A DNA stretch of 64,000 bases from Pseudomonadota bacterium (GTDB lineage Bacteria; Desulfobacterota; Desulfovibrionia; Desulfovibrionales; Desulfomicrobiaceae): positions 1 through 64,000 of the forward strand of contig JAHIQM010000011.1 in assembly GCA_018902545.1 (NCBI GenBank), read 5' to 3'. The stretch's first letter is position 1; each line of letters starts with the position of its first letter. Below the pieces are notes generated by a model. That model was not told the origin of the DNA. It searched no databases and saw only the letters and a list, made by a program, of their open reading frames with translations. Below are positions 33,708 to 42,259 of the stretch, one piece after another. A program made the translations under genes and the position numbers.

Positions 33708-34994
33708 CTAATGTTCCGCAGGCTGGTTAGTCAGGCCGAAGCGTTCGAGGAGATAGAAGATGATGGACATGAGCATGCCCACCACCGTGCCAAGGGCCAT
33801 GCCCTTGAGTTGCACCGTGCCGACGTGCAGGGCCGCGCCGCTCAGGCCCACGATGAGGACCACGGCGGTGAGGATCAGGTTGGCGGGCTTGGAGTAGTCG
33901 ACCTTGGCCTCCACCAGCATGCGGATGCCCGAGGCGGCGATGACGCCAAAAAGCAGGATGCAGATGCCGCCCATGACCGGAGTGGGGATGGACTGGATGA
34001 AGGCCGAGAGCTTGCCGATAAAGGCCAGGCCGATGGAGATGACCGCCGCCCCGCCGATGACCCATACCGAATAGACGCGGGTTATGGCCATGACGCCAAT
34101 GTTCTCGCCGTAGGTCGTGACCGGGACGGAGCCGAAAAAGCCCGACAGGGTGGTGGAGATGCCGTCACCGAGCAGGGAGCGGTGCAGGCCAGGGTCCTTG
34201 ATCAGGTCGCGGCCAACGATGTTGCCGGTGACGACCAGATGTCCAATGTGTTCGGAGATGACCACCAGGGAGGCCGGGATGATGATCAGGATCACGTTGA
34301 TGTCGAACTTGGGCAGGTACACGGTGGGAAAAGAGAGAACGGCCGCCGTGGAGATGGTCTCGAAGTTGACCATGCCCATGCCGATGGACACCAGGTAGCC
34401 GACGATGATGCCCACCAGGACCGGGATGACCGCCATGAAGCCGCGAAAGACGATGGACCCGAAGGCGACCACCAGTAGGGTGACCATGGAGACGACGATG
34501 GCGTCGAAATTATAGGCTCCGGACTCGTCCGGCATGATGCCGGCCATGCCCGTGGCCACTCCGGCCAGTTCAAGCCCGATGAGAGCGACGATGGGGCCCA
34601 TGGTCGCCGGGGGCAGCACGACCTTGATCCAGTCGGAACCGAAGCGGCCGATGATGAGCGCCACAGTGCAGAAAATCAGGCCCGAGGCGATGAATCCGCC
34701 CAAGGCGTAGGAATAGTTTCCGCCCCACAGGGACTGGTCCGCGCCGAGAACCACGAAGACCGGCGACAGAAACGCGAAGCTCGAACCCAGGAACGCAGGC
34801 GCCTTGCCCTTGCAGATGAAGAGGTACAGGAGCGTGCCGATGCCGTTCATGAGCAGCACGATGGCCGGATCGATCTTGAACAGAGTGGGCACCAGCACCG
34901 AGGCGCCGAACATGGCAAACAGGTGCTGCAGGCTCAAGGGGAAGCCCTGGAGTAAGGGAACCTTTTCATCGACTTGAATGATTCTTCTGCTCAT
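33708..34994 (-). CDS. uraA: Uracil permease (NCS2 family)
   Basis: 428 residues from MSRRIIQVDEKVPLLQGFPLS, preceded by AAGAGAG; the longer ORF start is unsupported. The polytopic membrane protein shows NCS2 hallmarks: LQHLFAMFGASVLVPTL at the N-terminus, ALIGLELAGVA, and SEHIGHLVVTGNIVGRDL with the conserved Glu-His. It imports uracil by proton symport. The 267-base leader may hold regulatory structure. Confidence 0.92.
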   Translation of the reverse strand: MSRRIIQVDEKVPLLQGFPLSLQHLFAMFGASVLVPTLFKIDPAIVLLMNGIGTLLYLFICKGKAPAFLGSSFAFLSPVFVVLGADQSLWGGNYSYALGGFIASGLIFCTVALIIGRFGSDWIKVVLPPATMGPIVALIGLELAGVATGMAGIMPDESGAYNFDAIVVSMVTLLVVAFGSIVFRGFMAVIPVLVGIIVGYLVSIGMGMVNFETISTAAVLSFPTVYLPKFDINVILIIIPASLVVISEHIGHLVVTGNIVGRDLIKDPGLHRSLLGDGISTTLSGFFGSVPVTTYGENIGVMAITRVYSVWVIGGAAVISIGLAFIGKLSAFIQSIPTPVMGGICILLFGVIAASGIRMLVEAKVDYSKPANLILTAVVLIVGLSGAALHVGTVQLKGMALGTVVGMLMSIIFYLLERFGLTNQPAEH

Positions 34995-35261
34995 GCGTTT
35001 CTCTCTTAAAAAAATGATGTGTTGCAAGGCCAAATGGGCCCGTCCCTCGCACACGCCGCACGGGGTCCGCCATGCAGACCCCAAAACTGCGATTTCGTAC
35101 AGGTTGGGGCTGTCGCGGTCAAGAATGTCGTCGCGGGAACCGAATTTCCGACGGAGCGGGCCGCTATAGCGGGTCGCATAAGGTTGGCGTGGGGCGGTCC
35201 GGAAAAGGGGATAGTGTCTTCTGCCATGTCCGGACCGCGAAAACGATCACCAGTTCAGGGT
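34995..35261 (-). other. Leader region of uraA
   Basis: 267 bases between the glycosyltransferase stop and uraA. On the minus strand a hairpin GGGGTC-TGCATGGC-GGACCCC lies about 70 bases before the start codon, without a following U-tract. It could belong to a pyrimidine-responsive leader, but no known riboswitch or PyrR-type signature was recognised. The minus ORF 35006-35227 is probably not coding. Confidence 0.35.
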
Positions 35262-36347
35262 TTACTGCAGGTAATGGAAGTCGAATTGTGATTCGGATTC
35301 TTCCGAAAAGGAGCGTGGCAATGTCACGGTGTCAATGCGCTCAAGTCGATCTGTTCCTATAATATTGAACAGATAGGTGAATAACTCGGCATGGATTGCA
35401 GGCCCGGGTTTGCTGGTCGCCGTAAGTGATTGCGGTGGAAGATCCTGTTCGACGGCCGACATGATGGATGGATATCGTCCGAAAACCGAGGAAAAAGAAT
35501 GGATGACTTCGGCAAAAATGGCGTCGTGTCCGTCACCCTGATGCAATTCCGCCAGCACGAGCAGGATTTTGGCCAACTCGATATATACCAAAATGTGGGC
35601 ATCGTGTGTGTCGGCGAGCCGAACAGCATGAAGCAGCTCGTCGGTGAAGACGCGAAGGATAGCCTCTGGACCTCGGGATTCGAGAATGCTTCTGTAGGAT
35701 TTGAAGTAGTAGACGGCATCGCGCCGAACCTGCGCCGCGCGACGGATCTTGCGCGTTTGACGGACAGTGCCGGTTTGGTGAAGCACAATATCATGACCGG
35801 CTTGTGTGATTTTGCGGCAAAGATGCCAATCTTCATGGGTTCGTTGTTCGTACCCTTCAAGACCGTTCACCTTCGTGTAAATTTTTTTCCGCATGAGCCA
35901 TATTTCACCGGATGCGAAGAGCGGACGTGCCGGAACAGACTGATACCGGGATCTGAGATGCAGGGCGCGAGACAGAATGTCGCCAAGATCGGAAGCCAAG
36001 GGCTGCGCTCCCACCAAGGCGACATTGGGGTGTTCGGCCATGACCGACAAGGCGCTCGGCAGCCAGATCCGGTCGCAGACGATATCGCTGTCGATGGAAA
36101 AGATAAATTCCGTGTCCGCATGGCCCAAACCTGTACGTTTGGCTGCGGCTGGACCCAGATTCGTCGGATGACGGAGAACTGTCACGCCGCCGGGAAAGCC
36201 TGGCACGGGTGGCGGGATGAAAGCTTCTTCTGATCCATCGTCGACGACAATGACAGCCTGGACCAGGTTTCCGAAGGACCCAAGCCGATCAAGCTGCGCC
36301 CGCGCAAAGTCGTGATCGTTGTATGTGTAGGTGACGAGGGTCAGCAT
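35262..36347 (-). CDS. Family 2 glycosyltransferase
   Basis: 361 residues. The N-terminal GT-A domain reads MLTLVTYTYNDHDFA, VIVVDDGS and a DxD motif in FSIDSDIV. An acceptor-side THEDWHLCRKI (ED-type) follows. The C-terminal 130 residues are helical and uncharacterised. The donor is probably a nucleotide sugar, acceptor unknown. It lies 41 bases after bioD and may be cotranscribed, but its function need not be related. GGGAG precedes the start. Confidence 0.82.
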   Translation of the reverse strand: MLTLVTYTYNDHDFARAQLDRLGSFGNLVQAVIVVDDGSEEAFIPPPVPGFPGGVTVLRHPTNLGPAAAKRTGLGHADTEFIFSIDSDIVCDRIWLPSALSVMAEHPNVALVGAQPLASDLGDILSRALHLRSRYQSVPARPLFASGEIWLMRKKIYTKVNGLEGYEQRTHEDWHLCRKITQAGHDIVLHQTGTVRQTRKIRRAAQVRRDAVYYFKSYRSILESRGPEAILRVFTDELLHAVRLADTHDAHILVYIELAKILLVLAELHQGDGHDAIFAEVIHSFSSVFGRYPSIMSAVEQDLPPQSLTATSKPGPAIHAELFTYLFNIIGTDRLERIDTVTLPRSFSEESESQFDFHYLQ

Positions 36348-36388
36348 TCGTTCTCCCGTCCGGTGTTCATTTCGTGGCTTCTGCCTTG

Positions 36389-37087
36389 TCAGATTTTCGC
36401 TGAGGCCAGATGACCTATCGCTGTCTCAATCACGGCCATGGCTGATTGCGGTGGGGAACTCAGATTCGCGATACGTCCGATGAACCCGTGCACGGGCAGG
36501 CCGGAGTAGTTTTCGATGGCCTCGCTGTTTTCCCTGCGGTCCAGTTCCGCGGTGGCGCTGGCCGGGTCGGTCAGGATTACGCCGAGGCAGTTTGCCTTGC
36601 GGGATTTGATGGCCTCCAGGGTCAGCAGGGTGTGGTTGATGGTGCCAAGCCCCGCCCTGCCCACGACCAGGATGGAAGCGCCGACCGCGCAGGCGAGGTC
36701 GAGCATGGTCCGTTGCGCCGTGATGGGCACGAGGATGCCCCCCGCTCCTTCCATGACGACGATTTCGCTTTGTCGGGCGTGATCGGCGATGAAGGCTTCG
36801 ATGGCCGCGAAATCCACGGCATCGCCCGCGAACAGGGGCGCTTTGGGCAGCAGGCGGCAGGAGTGGACGCAATCCCCCGGCGTCATGCCCCGGGGCAGCC
36901 CTTTGGGCAGGTGGCGGTGCACGAAGGCCGCGTCCGAGTCGTGGTCCGGATGCAGACAGCCGGTTTGCACGGGCTTGAGGTACACAGCGTTGCGGCCTGC
37001 CAAGGCGCGCATGATGAGCAGACTGACCACGGTCTTGCCCACATCCGTATCCGTGCCGGTGATGAAGAGTATTGAGCCTGGAGTCAT
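36389..37087 (-). CDS. bioD: Dethiobiotin synthetase
   Basis: 232 residues. The P-loop FITGTDTDVGKTVVS and the carboxylation-site region KPVQTGC are intact, with MEGAGGILVPI further on. It closes the ureido ring of diaminopelargonate with CO2 and ATP. The start overlaps the bioF stop by 4 bases (ATGA). Last recognised gene of the biotin operon. Confidence 0.95.
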   Translation of the reverse strand: MTPGSILFITGTDTDVGKTVVSLLIMRALAGRNAVYLKPVQTGCLHPDHDSDAAFVHRHLPKGLPRGMTPGDCVHSCRLLPKAPLFAGDAVDFAAIEAFIADHARQSEIVVMEGAGGILVPITAQRTMLDLACAVGASILVVGRAGLGTINHTLLTLEAIKSRKANCLGVILTDPASATAELDRRENSEAIENYSGLPVHGFIGRIANLSSPPQSAMAVIETAIGHLASAKI

Positions 37088-38232
37088 ACAGTTTCCTCCT
37101 TGCCCGCCGCCGAGAGGGCGTCGCGCAGCAGTTCGATGTCGGTCGCGTTATGCTCACAGGTCAAGCAGACGCGCAGGATGGCCCGGCCCAGGGGCACGGT
37201 GGGGTAGCGGGCTGCAAAGACCAGAATTCCCTTCTCCCGCAATCTTGTGGCCAGGCGACGGCACCGGTCCTCGTCGCCGACTTCCACGGCCAGAATGTGC
37301 GCCTCCCCTCCGATCTGCAATCCGCTTTCGGCCAGCTCCCGCCGGGCCAGATCTCCGAGCTGACGCAGGTGTGCGCGCCGATCCTCCGACCGCCGCACGC
37401 GGTGAAGCATGGCCAGCACCAGATCCCCGTGCCAGGGCGGCAGGGACGTGGTGTAGATGAAGCCTTGGCCGAAATGGATCAGGTGCTCGCGCACGACCGC
37501 GGGACAGAGGATGAAGGCCCCGAACATGCCGAAAGCCTTGCCCAGGGTGCCTACGGCCACGTCCGCCGCCTCGCGTCCCAAGCCCTTTCCCCCGTCGCCC
37601 ATCACGCCGTAGGCGTGGGCCTCGTCCACGACGCATAAAAACTTAAACTCTTGCTTGAGGTTTTTCAGGGTCTGAAAATCCGGGCTGTCCCCGTCCATGC
37701 TGAACAGGGATTCAGTCAGCACGGCCTGGGTCGGGTGGGATTCAAGGAGTGTGCGCAGGTGGCTCAACCGGTTGTGGCGAAAGGTGTGGAAGCGGGCGCG
37801 GCTGTGCCGGACTCCGGCCATGGTGCTGGTGTGGGCGCGCTTGTCGAGCAGGAGCGTGTCTTTTTCAGTAAAAAGGGTGGCGATGAGGGTCAGGTTGGCC
37901 AGAAAGCCGCTGCTCAGGATCAGGCCGGACTCGTATCCGAAATGATCGGCCAGGGCCTGTTCCGCCTCCAGGGTGGAGCGGCTGGTGCCCGTGACCAGGC
38001 GCGAGGCCCCCGCGCCGCAGCCGTAGCGCCTGCAGAGCCCGGCCAGGATCTCGGACATCTCTTTGTCCTGGGCCAGCCCCAGAAAATCGTTGGAAGAAAA
38101 ATTGAGCAGCTCCCGCCCGTCCAGCACCACCCTCGCGCCGTGGCGTTCGGTCATCGGCAGCAATTCGCGGCCCAGACCGGCCTGGTGTCGGGCCTTCAGT
38201 TCGGCGTTCAGGCGAAGGTAGAGCTCAGACAT
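37084..38232 (-). CDS. bioF: 8-amino-7-oxononanoate synthase
   Basis: 382 residues from MSELYLRLNAELK; the ORF-track extension to 38895 runs antisense through upstream genes in the wrong frame and is rejected. The PLP-lysine motif VGTLGKAFGMFGAF, VVDEAHAYGVMG and the N-terminal NFSSNDFLGLA are typical. It condenses pimeloyl-ACP (or -CoA) with alanine. The start overlaps the upstream hotdog gene by 25 bases, so the pimeloyl module and bioF are tightly coupled. Confidence 0.95.
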   Translation of the reverse strand: MSELYLRLNAELKARHQAGLGRELLPMTERHGARVVLDGRELLNFSSNDFLGLAQDKEMSEILAGLCRRYGCGAGASRLVTGTSRSTLEAEQALADHFGYESGLILSSGFLANLTLIATLFTEKDTLLLDKRAHTSTMAGVRHSRARFHTFRHNRLSHLRTLLESHPTQAVLTESLFSMDGDSPDFQTLKNLKQEFKFLCVVDEAHAYGVMGDGGKGLGREAADVAVGTLGKAFGMFGAFILCPAVVREHLIHFGQGFIYTTSLPPWHGDLVLAMLHRVRRSEDRRAHLRQLGDLARRELAESGLQIGGEAHILAVEVGDEDRCRRLATRLREKGILVFAARYPTVPLGRAILRVCLTCEHNATDIELLRDALSAAGKEETV

Positions 38233-38612
38233 GCGAACCTGTTCCGGAAGAGGGTGTCGGGTGCGTCGGTAAAGCCGTGGCGGCCCATGACGATGCGGCC
38301 TGCCGGGTCGTCGTTGACGGTCAGGGAGTAGCTGGCCCCGGCCCTGGTTTCCGCGTCGAGGGTGGCGCTGATGGTCAGGGGCTCGTCTCCGAGTCCCGGA
38401 ACATAGGGCAGGTCGGTCATGGACACAAGGTAGGCCTGCACCCTGAAATCGTGCCGCTGGCGCAGGTGCAGCCCGCAGGTCTGGGCCATGGCCTCCAGGG
38501 CCAGATAGGCGGGCAGGGATTTTGCGGTGCGGGTCGTGATTTGGCGCGCGTCGCAATGCAGGATGGCCTCCAGCGCCCTGGATGGATCGAAGAAGGAGAA
38601 ATCTAGATCCAC
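38208..38612 (-). CDS. Hotdog-fold dehydratase-like protein, Glu-helix half
   Basis: 134 residues resembling FabZ. The active-site helix is intact (LALEAMAQTCGLHL, with the catalytic Glu). The preceding HFPGxPxxPG loop is replaced by TRTAKSLPAY, so the catalytic His is missing. In FabZ/FabA dimers the His and acidic residue of one site come from opposite subunits. This protein and the His-bearing partner at 40867 could form one heterodimeric enzyme. Probable role: dehydration of 3-hydroxyacyl-ACP on the way to pimeloyl-ACP. It overlaps the KS gene by 10 bases. Confidence 0.75.
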   Translation of the reverse strand: MDLDFSFFDPSRALEAILHCDARQITTRTAKSLPAYLALEAMAQTCGLHLRQRHDFRVQAYLVSMTDLPYVPGLGDEPLTISATLDAETRAGASYSLTVNDDPAGRIVMGRHGFTDAPDTLFRNRFACLSSTFA

Positions 38613-39763
38613 GGCCGCACCCCCAGGCAGGCATTCTGCCCGCCGAAGCCGAAGCTCTGCAGCAGGAGGCTGCCGGGTCGCAGGAGTGTGCGCTCGCGCA
38701 AGAGAGGCAGGTCCTCACGGCAGGGGTTTTCAAGGCCGGCGATGCCCGGAAATTGTCCTTGCGCGACGCAAATGAGGCCCAGGGCCAACTCGGCACTGCC
38801 GCAGGCCGCCGCCAGGTGTCCGATCCTGGATTTGAAAGCGATGATGGCGAGGGCGTGCGGGACGGTAGCGGCCAGGATTTCGCCTTCCATCGCATCGTTT
38901 AAAACCGTTCCGGTGCCGTGGGCCAGGACACAGAGGCCATCGCTTGGCAGGTATTCCAGGCAGCTTTGCACCGCCATGGAGGCGGCCATTCCCGAGGGGT
39001 CGGGCCCGGTCAGGCTGAATCCGTCCAGGGATGAAGAGGCGCTGACGATTTCGGCCAGGATGCGCGCCCCGCGCCCCTCGGCATGCTCAAGGCTCTCCAG
39101 GGCGAAGACCGCCCCGCCTTCGCCGATGGCGAAACCGCAGCGGGCCCGGTCAAAGGGCCTGCACGCCAGTTCCGGGCGCTCGAATCCCGAGGCCAGGACG
39201 CCCGCCTGCTTGTAGGCGCGGACTCCCTCGAAAGAGAGGCGGGAATCGCCGCCCCCGGCTAGAGCCACATCAGCCAGGCCCGAGGCCACCGTCCGATAGG
39301 CCTGCCCCAACGCTTGGGTCGAGGCTGCGCAGGCGGTGAGGATGGTCAGGTTCTCGCCGTGCGCGCCCAGGATCTCGGCCATGACTGAGGTCACGGTGTT
39401 GGGCAGGTAGTCCAGCAGCCACAGGGCGCGGTCGTCACGGGGGCTGGCCTGCAGGTTGGGGCCAAGGCCCAGGAACAGCCCGGCCCGGTCCAGATTTCGC
39501 CCGTCAAGGCCGGCGTCGTCCACAGCGCGCACGGCGGCGGCCAGGCAAAGCTGTTGGCCCCTGGTCAGGTAACGGGCGTTCTTGCAGCGGCCCACATGGG
39601 ATTTCAGGTCAAAATCAGGCACCGGGCAGACGGCTACGTGCGGATCGACTTCGGAGCGCAGGAAGGGGCCGTGGGACTCCAGCAGGGCGGAGAGCACGTC
39701 CGGCCTGTTGTTGCCAAGGGGCAGGACGAAACCGCTGCCCGTGATGACCACCCGGCGGCTCAT
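38603..39763 (-). CDS. Beta-ketoacyl-ACP synthase (FabF/FabB type) of the biotin operon
   Basis: 386 residues with a complete Cys-His-His triad: LTACAASTQALGQ, LAHGTGTVLND and KSRIGHLAAACGSAEL. The start MSRRVVITGSGFVLPLG is typical. It is somewhat shorter than FabF (about 410). It would extend an acyl-ACP chain by malonyl units. Its position between ACP, hotdog and bioF genes points to synthesis of the pimeloyl chain rather than bulk lipid. Confidence 0.9.
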   Translation of the reverse strand: MSRRVVITGSGFVLPLGNNRPDVLSALLESHGPFLRSEVDPHVAVCPVPDFDLKSHVGRCKNARYLTRGQQLCLAAAVRAVDDAGLDGRNLDRAGLFLGLGPNLQASPRDDRALWLLDYLPNTVTSVMAEILGAHGENLTILTACAASTQALGQAYRTVASGLADVALAGGGDSRLSFEGVRAYKQAGVLASGFERPELACRPFDRARCGFAIGEGGAVFALESLEHAEGRGARILAEIVSASSSLDGFSLTGPDPSGMAASMAVQSCLEYLPSDGLCVLAHGTGTVLNDAMEGEILAATVPHALAIIAFKSRIGHLAAACGSAELALGLICVAQGQFPGIAGLENPCREDLPLLRERTLLRPGSLLLQSFGFGGQNACLGVRPWI

Positions 39764-39764
39764 C

Positions 39765-40139
39765 TCAGCTCCCGGCCCGGTTGGCGGCCAGGGCGTAGGC
39801 CACGAGGTCGCCCACCCGCAGCACCGGTCCGGCGGGCAGGTCGCTTAAAATTTCCCGCAGCCGATCTTCGGACAGGTGGGGGTATGCGGATCTGAGGGCC
39901 TTCAGCGCGTCGGCGCCGTCATGTTGGGCCCGGTTCAGGATCATGCGCACGTTTTTTAGGAAGAGCAGGTCATCGTCCACGGCGATGTCCAGCCTGTGCT
40001 GCATGGCGACCCCGATTTCGAGCAGGTCGATGGATTCGGCTTCGAGCGTACGGATGACGTAAGTCTCGGGGGTGATGTCGGCCGGGTCCAGGTCCAGGAT
40101 CTCGGCCAGGATGGAAGAGATGGTCGCAAAGAGATTCAT
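39765..40139 (-). CDS. Dedicated acyl carrier protein, extended
   Basis: 124 residues, longer than a normal ACP (about 78). The first helices and phosphopantetheine region are recognisable (ILDLDPADITPETYVIRTLEAESIDLLEIG). The serine lies in ESID instead of DSLD. The C-terminal 50 residues are an extra helical extension. It probably carries the growing pimeloyl precursor. The start overlaps the SDR stop by 4 bases; a single base separates it from the KS gene. Confidence 0.8.
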   Translation of the reverse strand: MNLFATISSILAEILDLDPADITPETYVIRTLEAESIDLLEIGVAMQHRLDIAVDDDLLFLKNVRMILNRAQHDGADALKALRSAYPHLSEDRLREILSDLPAGPVLRVGDLVAYALAANRAGS

Positions 40140-40870
40140 GCGTATTTCTGCGCCGTCAGTCCGGCGTCCATGGTGATGGTTGTGCAGGTCAGGGCCAAGG
40201 CCTGGTCGCAGAGCAGGAAAAGCAGGGTTCCGGCCGCCTGGTCCACGGTCACGATTTTGTCCGCCAGCGTCTGCCGCTTGTCGTCCCGGTCCAGAAAGCG
40301 CGCGCCGCGTCCGGCGTCCACCAGCCCCAGGCGCAGGCTCAGGCTGGTGATGCCGCGTGCGCCAAGCTCCAGGCCCAGGCTCTGGTACAGGCCTTCGGCC
40401 GCCCGCTTGGCCGCTCCGTAGAGGCCCTGGCCGGGAGCGGGCAGGGCGGCGGCGGCGGAGGACACGTGCAGCAGACGGCCGAAGCGGCGGGTCAGCATGG
40501 AGCGGGTCACGGCCTTGAGCAGCATGAGGCGGTGAGTGATGTGAGCCTGGAAATAGGCGTCCATGTCGGCCTCCCCGGCTGCCGCCAGGAGCACTTCGTG
40601 GTCGGCCTGGGCCAGATCGACCAGATAGTCCACCGGGGTTTCGAGAATCTTTTCCATGCCCGCCGGATTCGTTTTGTCGCTCAGATCCAGCCGGGGGCTT
40701 GCGGTCGCAAGGTTCGGAAAGAATTGCTTTATGGCGTCCCTGCCCTGTGCGGAGGAATGGGTGGGGATGACGTGCAGTCCTTCCTCCAGCAGCAGGGTGG
40801 TCAGGGCCAGGCCGATGGCGCTGCTGCCGCCGAGGATGAGTGCGGTCTTGCCGCGAAAGTCGAGCTTCAT
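40136..40870 (-). CDS. 3-oxoacyl-ACP reductase-like SDR of the biotin operon
   Basis: 244 residues from MKLDFRGKTALILGG at 40870, overlapping the preceding gene by ATGA. The cofactor motif GGSSAIG, catalytic Ser in HVSSAAAALPAPG and YGAAK (YxxxK) are present. It probably reduces the 3-oxoacyl intermediate with NAD(P)H. Sequence is more divergent than housekeeping FabG, for example in the THSSAQGRD segment. Confidence 0.85.
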   Translation of the reverse strand: MKLDFRGKTALILGGSSAIGLALTTLLLEEGLHVIPTHSSAQGRDAIKQFFPNLATASPRLDLSDKTNPAGMEKILETPVDYLVDLAQADHEVLLAAAGEADMDAYFQAHITHRLMLLKAVTRSMLTRRFGRLLHVSSAAAALPAPGQGLYGAAKRAAEGLYQSLGLELGARGITSLSLRLGLVDAGRGARFLDRDDKRQTLADKIVTVDQAAGTLLFLLCDQALALTCTTITMDAGLTAQKYA

Positions 40871-41175
40871 GCCGTTATCCTGCCCCGCGCGAAAATTGTT
40901 TCGTCGCGGCTTAAAGTGCACAGACAGCCGCCGTCCAACTCATCGATGCCCAGCATGTATGCGCCGGGAGGGGCGAAGCGCGAAAAGGAAAAACGCTCAA
41001 CGACGAGCCGCCCCGTGCATCCGAGATGCTCCCGCATGGCCTGCATGCACAGGCCCGCGATCAGGGAGCCGGGCACCACAGGATTGCCCGGGAAGTGCTC
41101 GCGAAAGCATGCGTCGCCGGGCTCGAAACGCACGCAAAGGCGCAGCGGAGTGCGGGAGACAAGGGTCAAATCCAT
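40867..41175 (-). CDS. Hotdog-fold dehydratase-like protein, His-loop half
   Basis: 102 residues. The FabZ loop is complete (REHFPGNPVVPGSLI, catalytic His). The following helix reads AGLCMQAMREH, with Gly where the catalytic Glu is expected. It is thus complementary to the partner at 38208. Short for FabZ (about 145). The start overlaps the bioB stop by 10 bases. A role in pimeloyl-ACP dehydration is inferred from operon position. Confidence 0.75.
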   Translation of the reverse strand: MDLTLVSRTPLRLCVRFEPGDACFREHFPGNPVVPGSLIAGLCMQAMREHLGCTGRLVVERFSFSRFAPPGAYMLGIDELDGGCLCTLSRDETIFARGRITA

Positions 41176-42134
41176 CGTCCCTGCTCCAGCATGCGCAGGT
41201 CCGCATCCAGGTTTCGACCCTGGGTGGTCAGGTAGTTACCGATCATCATGCCGTTGGCCCCGGCCAGAGGCAGCCATGACTGATAATCGCCCAGGACCCG
41301 TTCCCGTCCTCCGGCGATGGTGATGCTCGCCCGCGGCAGCATGAAGCGGAACAGGGCCACGGATTTGAGGGCGTCGTGCGGGGACAGCAAGGGACTATCT
41401 TGCAGGGGCGTGCCCGGGATGGGGCACAGGAAATTGAGCGGCACCGTGTCAACGCTAAGCCCCGCCAGGGTTGAGGCCAGTTCGACGCGCTGCGCCCAGG
41501 TTTCGCCAAGGCCCAGGATGCCGCCGCTGCAGATCCTGAGCCCATGCTTCCGGGCCAGGCGGATGGTGCCGATATCCTCGTCGTAGTCGTGGGTCGTGCA
41601 GATGGACGGAAAATGGGAGCGGGCCGTTTCGAGGTTGTGGTGGTAACGGGTCAGCCCGGCGCGTGTCAGGCGGTCGGCATAGTCGTCGCTCAAAAGCCCG
41701 AGAGAGGCGCTCAGTTCAAGGCTTGTGCGCGATTTAAGCTCCACGGCGCAGTGGCAGATGCGGTCGATCTCCGCACTTGAAAGCCGCAGACCGCTGGTGA
41801 CCAGTGAATAGCACTTCGCCCCGGCCTTTTGCATGGAAAGGCCCCGCTCGATCAGTTCTTCCAGCGGCAGCAGGGGATGCGTGGGGCTGCCGGTGTCGTA
41901 ATGGCCGCTCTGGGCGCAGAACGTGCAGTCCTGGGAGCAGGTCCCGGACTTGGCGCTCGTGATGGAGCAGGTGAAGGGCCTGTGCCCCATGGCCCTGGTG
42001 ATGGTATTGGCCGCGAACAGCAGCTCGGTGGTGTGCTCGCTGTCCAGTCCGGCAAGGAGCAGGCCCTGTTCTTCGGTCAGGGACGCGCCGTCTAGGACCA
42101 GGCGGGAAAGACTTGTGATCAGTGGGTGCAGCAT
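41166..42134 (-). CDS. bioB: Biotin synthase
   Basis: 322 residues. The radical-SAM motif SGTCSQDCTFCAQSGHY (CxxxCxxC) is intact, with NHNLE-type HHNLETARSHF and later NFLCPIPGTPL. It inserts sulfur into dethiobiotin. First gene of an eight-gene operon with overlaps or one-base gaps throughout; AGGAAA precedes the start. Probable BirA control upstream. bioA, bioC and bioH are not in the window. Confidence 0.96.
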   Translation of the reverse strand: MLHPLITSLSRLVLDGASLTEEQGLLLAGLDSEHTTELLFAANTITRAMGHRPFTCSITSAKSGTCSQDCTFCAQSGHYDTGSPTHPLLPLEELIERGLSMQKAGAKCYSLVTSGLRLSSAEIDRICHCAVELKSRTSLELSASLGLLSDDYADRLTRAGLTRYHHNLETARSHFPSICTTHDYDEDIGTIRLARKHGLRICSGGILGLGETWAQRVELASTLAGLSVDTVPLNFLCPIPGTPLQDSPLLSPHDALKSVALFRFMLPRASITIAGGRERVLGDYQSWLPLAGANGMMIGNYLTTQGRNLDADLRMLEQGRWI

Positions 42135-42152
42135 GGATTTCCTGTGCGAGGC

Positions 42153-42208
42153 GCATTAATCGCGGGCCGGAGCAGTTGTCAAATCCGGATGTGTTTTTTT
42201 GGTGTCAG
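42153..42208 (-). promoter_or_regulatory. Candidate bioB promoter with BirA-like operator
   Basis: On the minus strand, TTGACA (42177-42182) is a consensus -35 with a weak -10 (TAATGC, 18-base spacing). It is overlapped by TTGTCAAAT (42176-42184), which with GGTGTCAG at 42201-42208 forms an imperfect dyad. The half-sites and 16-base spacing recall the BirA consensus TTGTAAACC-N15-GGTTTACAA but match only partly. Repression by biotin-BirA is plausible. Confidence 0.4.
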
Positions 42209-42259
42209 CGGGAACAGTCTTTTGACCTCACAACCCGATTAGGCTACCGACCACGAGAC

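Noticed and set aside
37084-38895. 603-residue ORF as a single BioF fusion
   Set aside because: The first 221 residues are out-of-frame translation of the hotdog and KS genes. BioF homology begins at MSELYLRLN.
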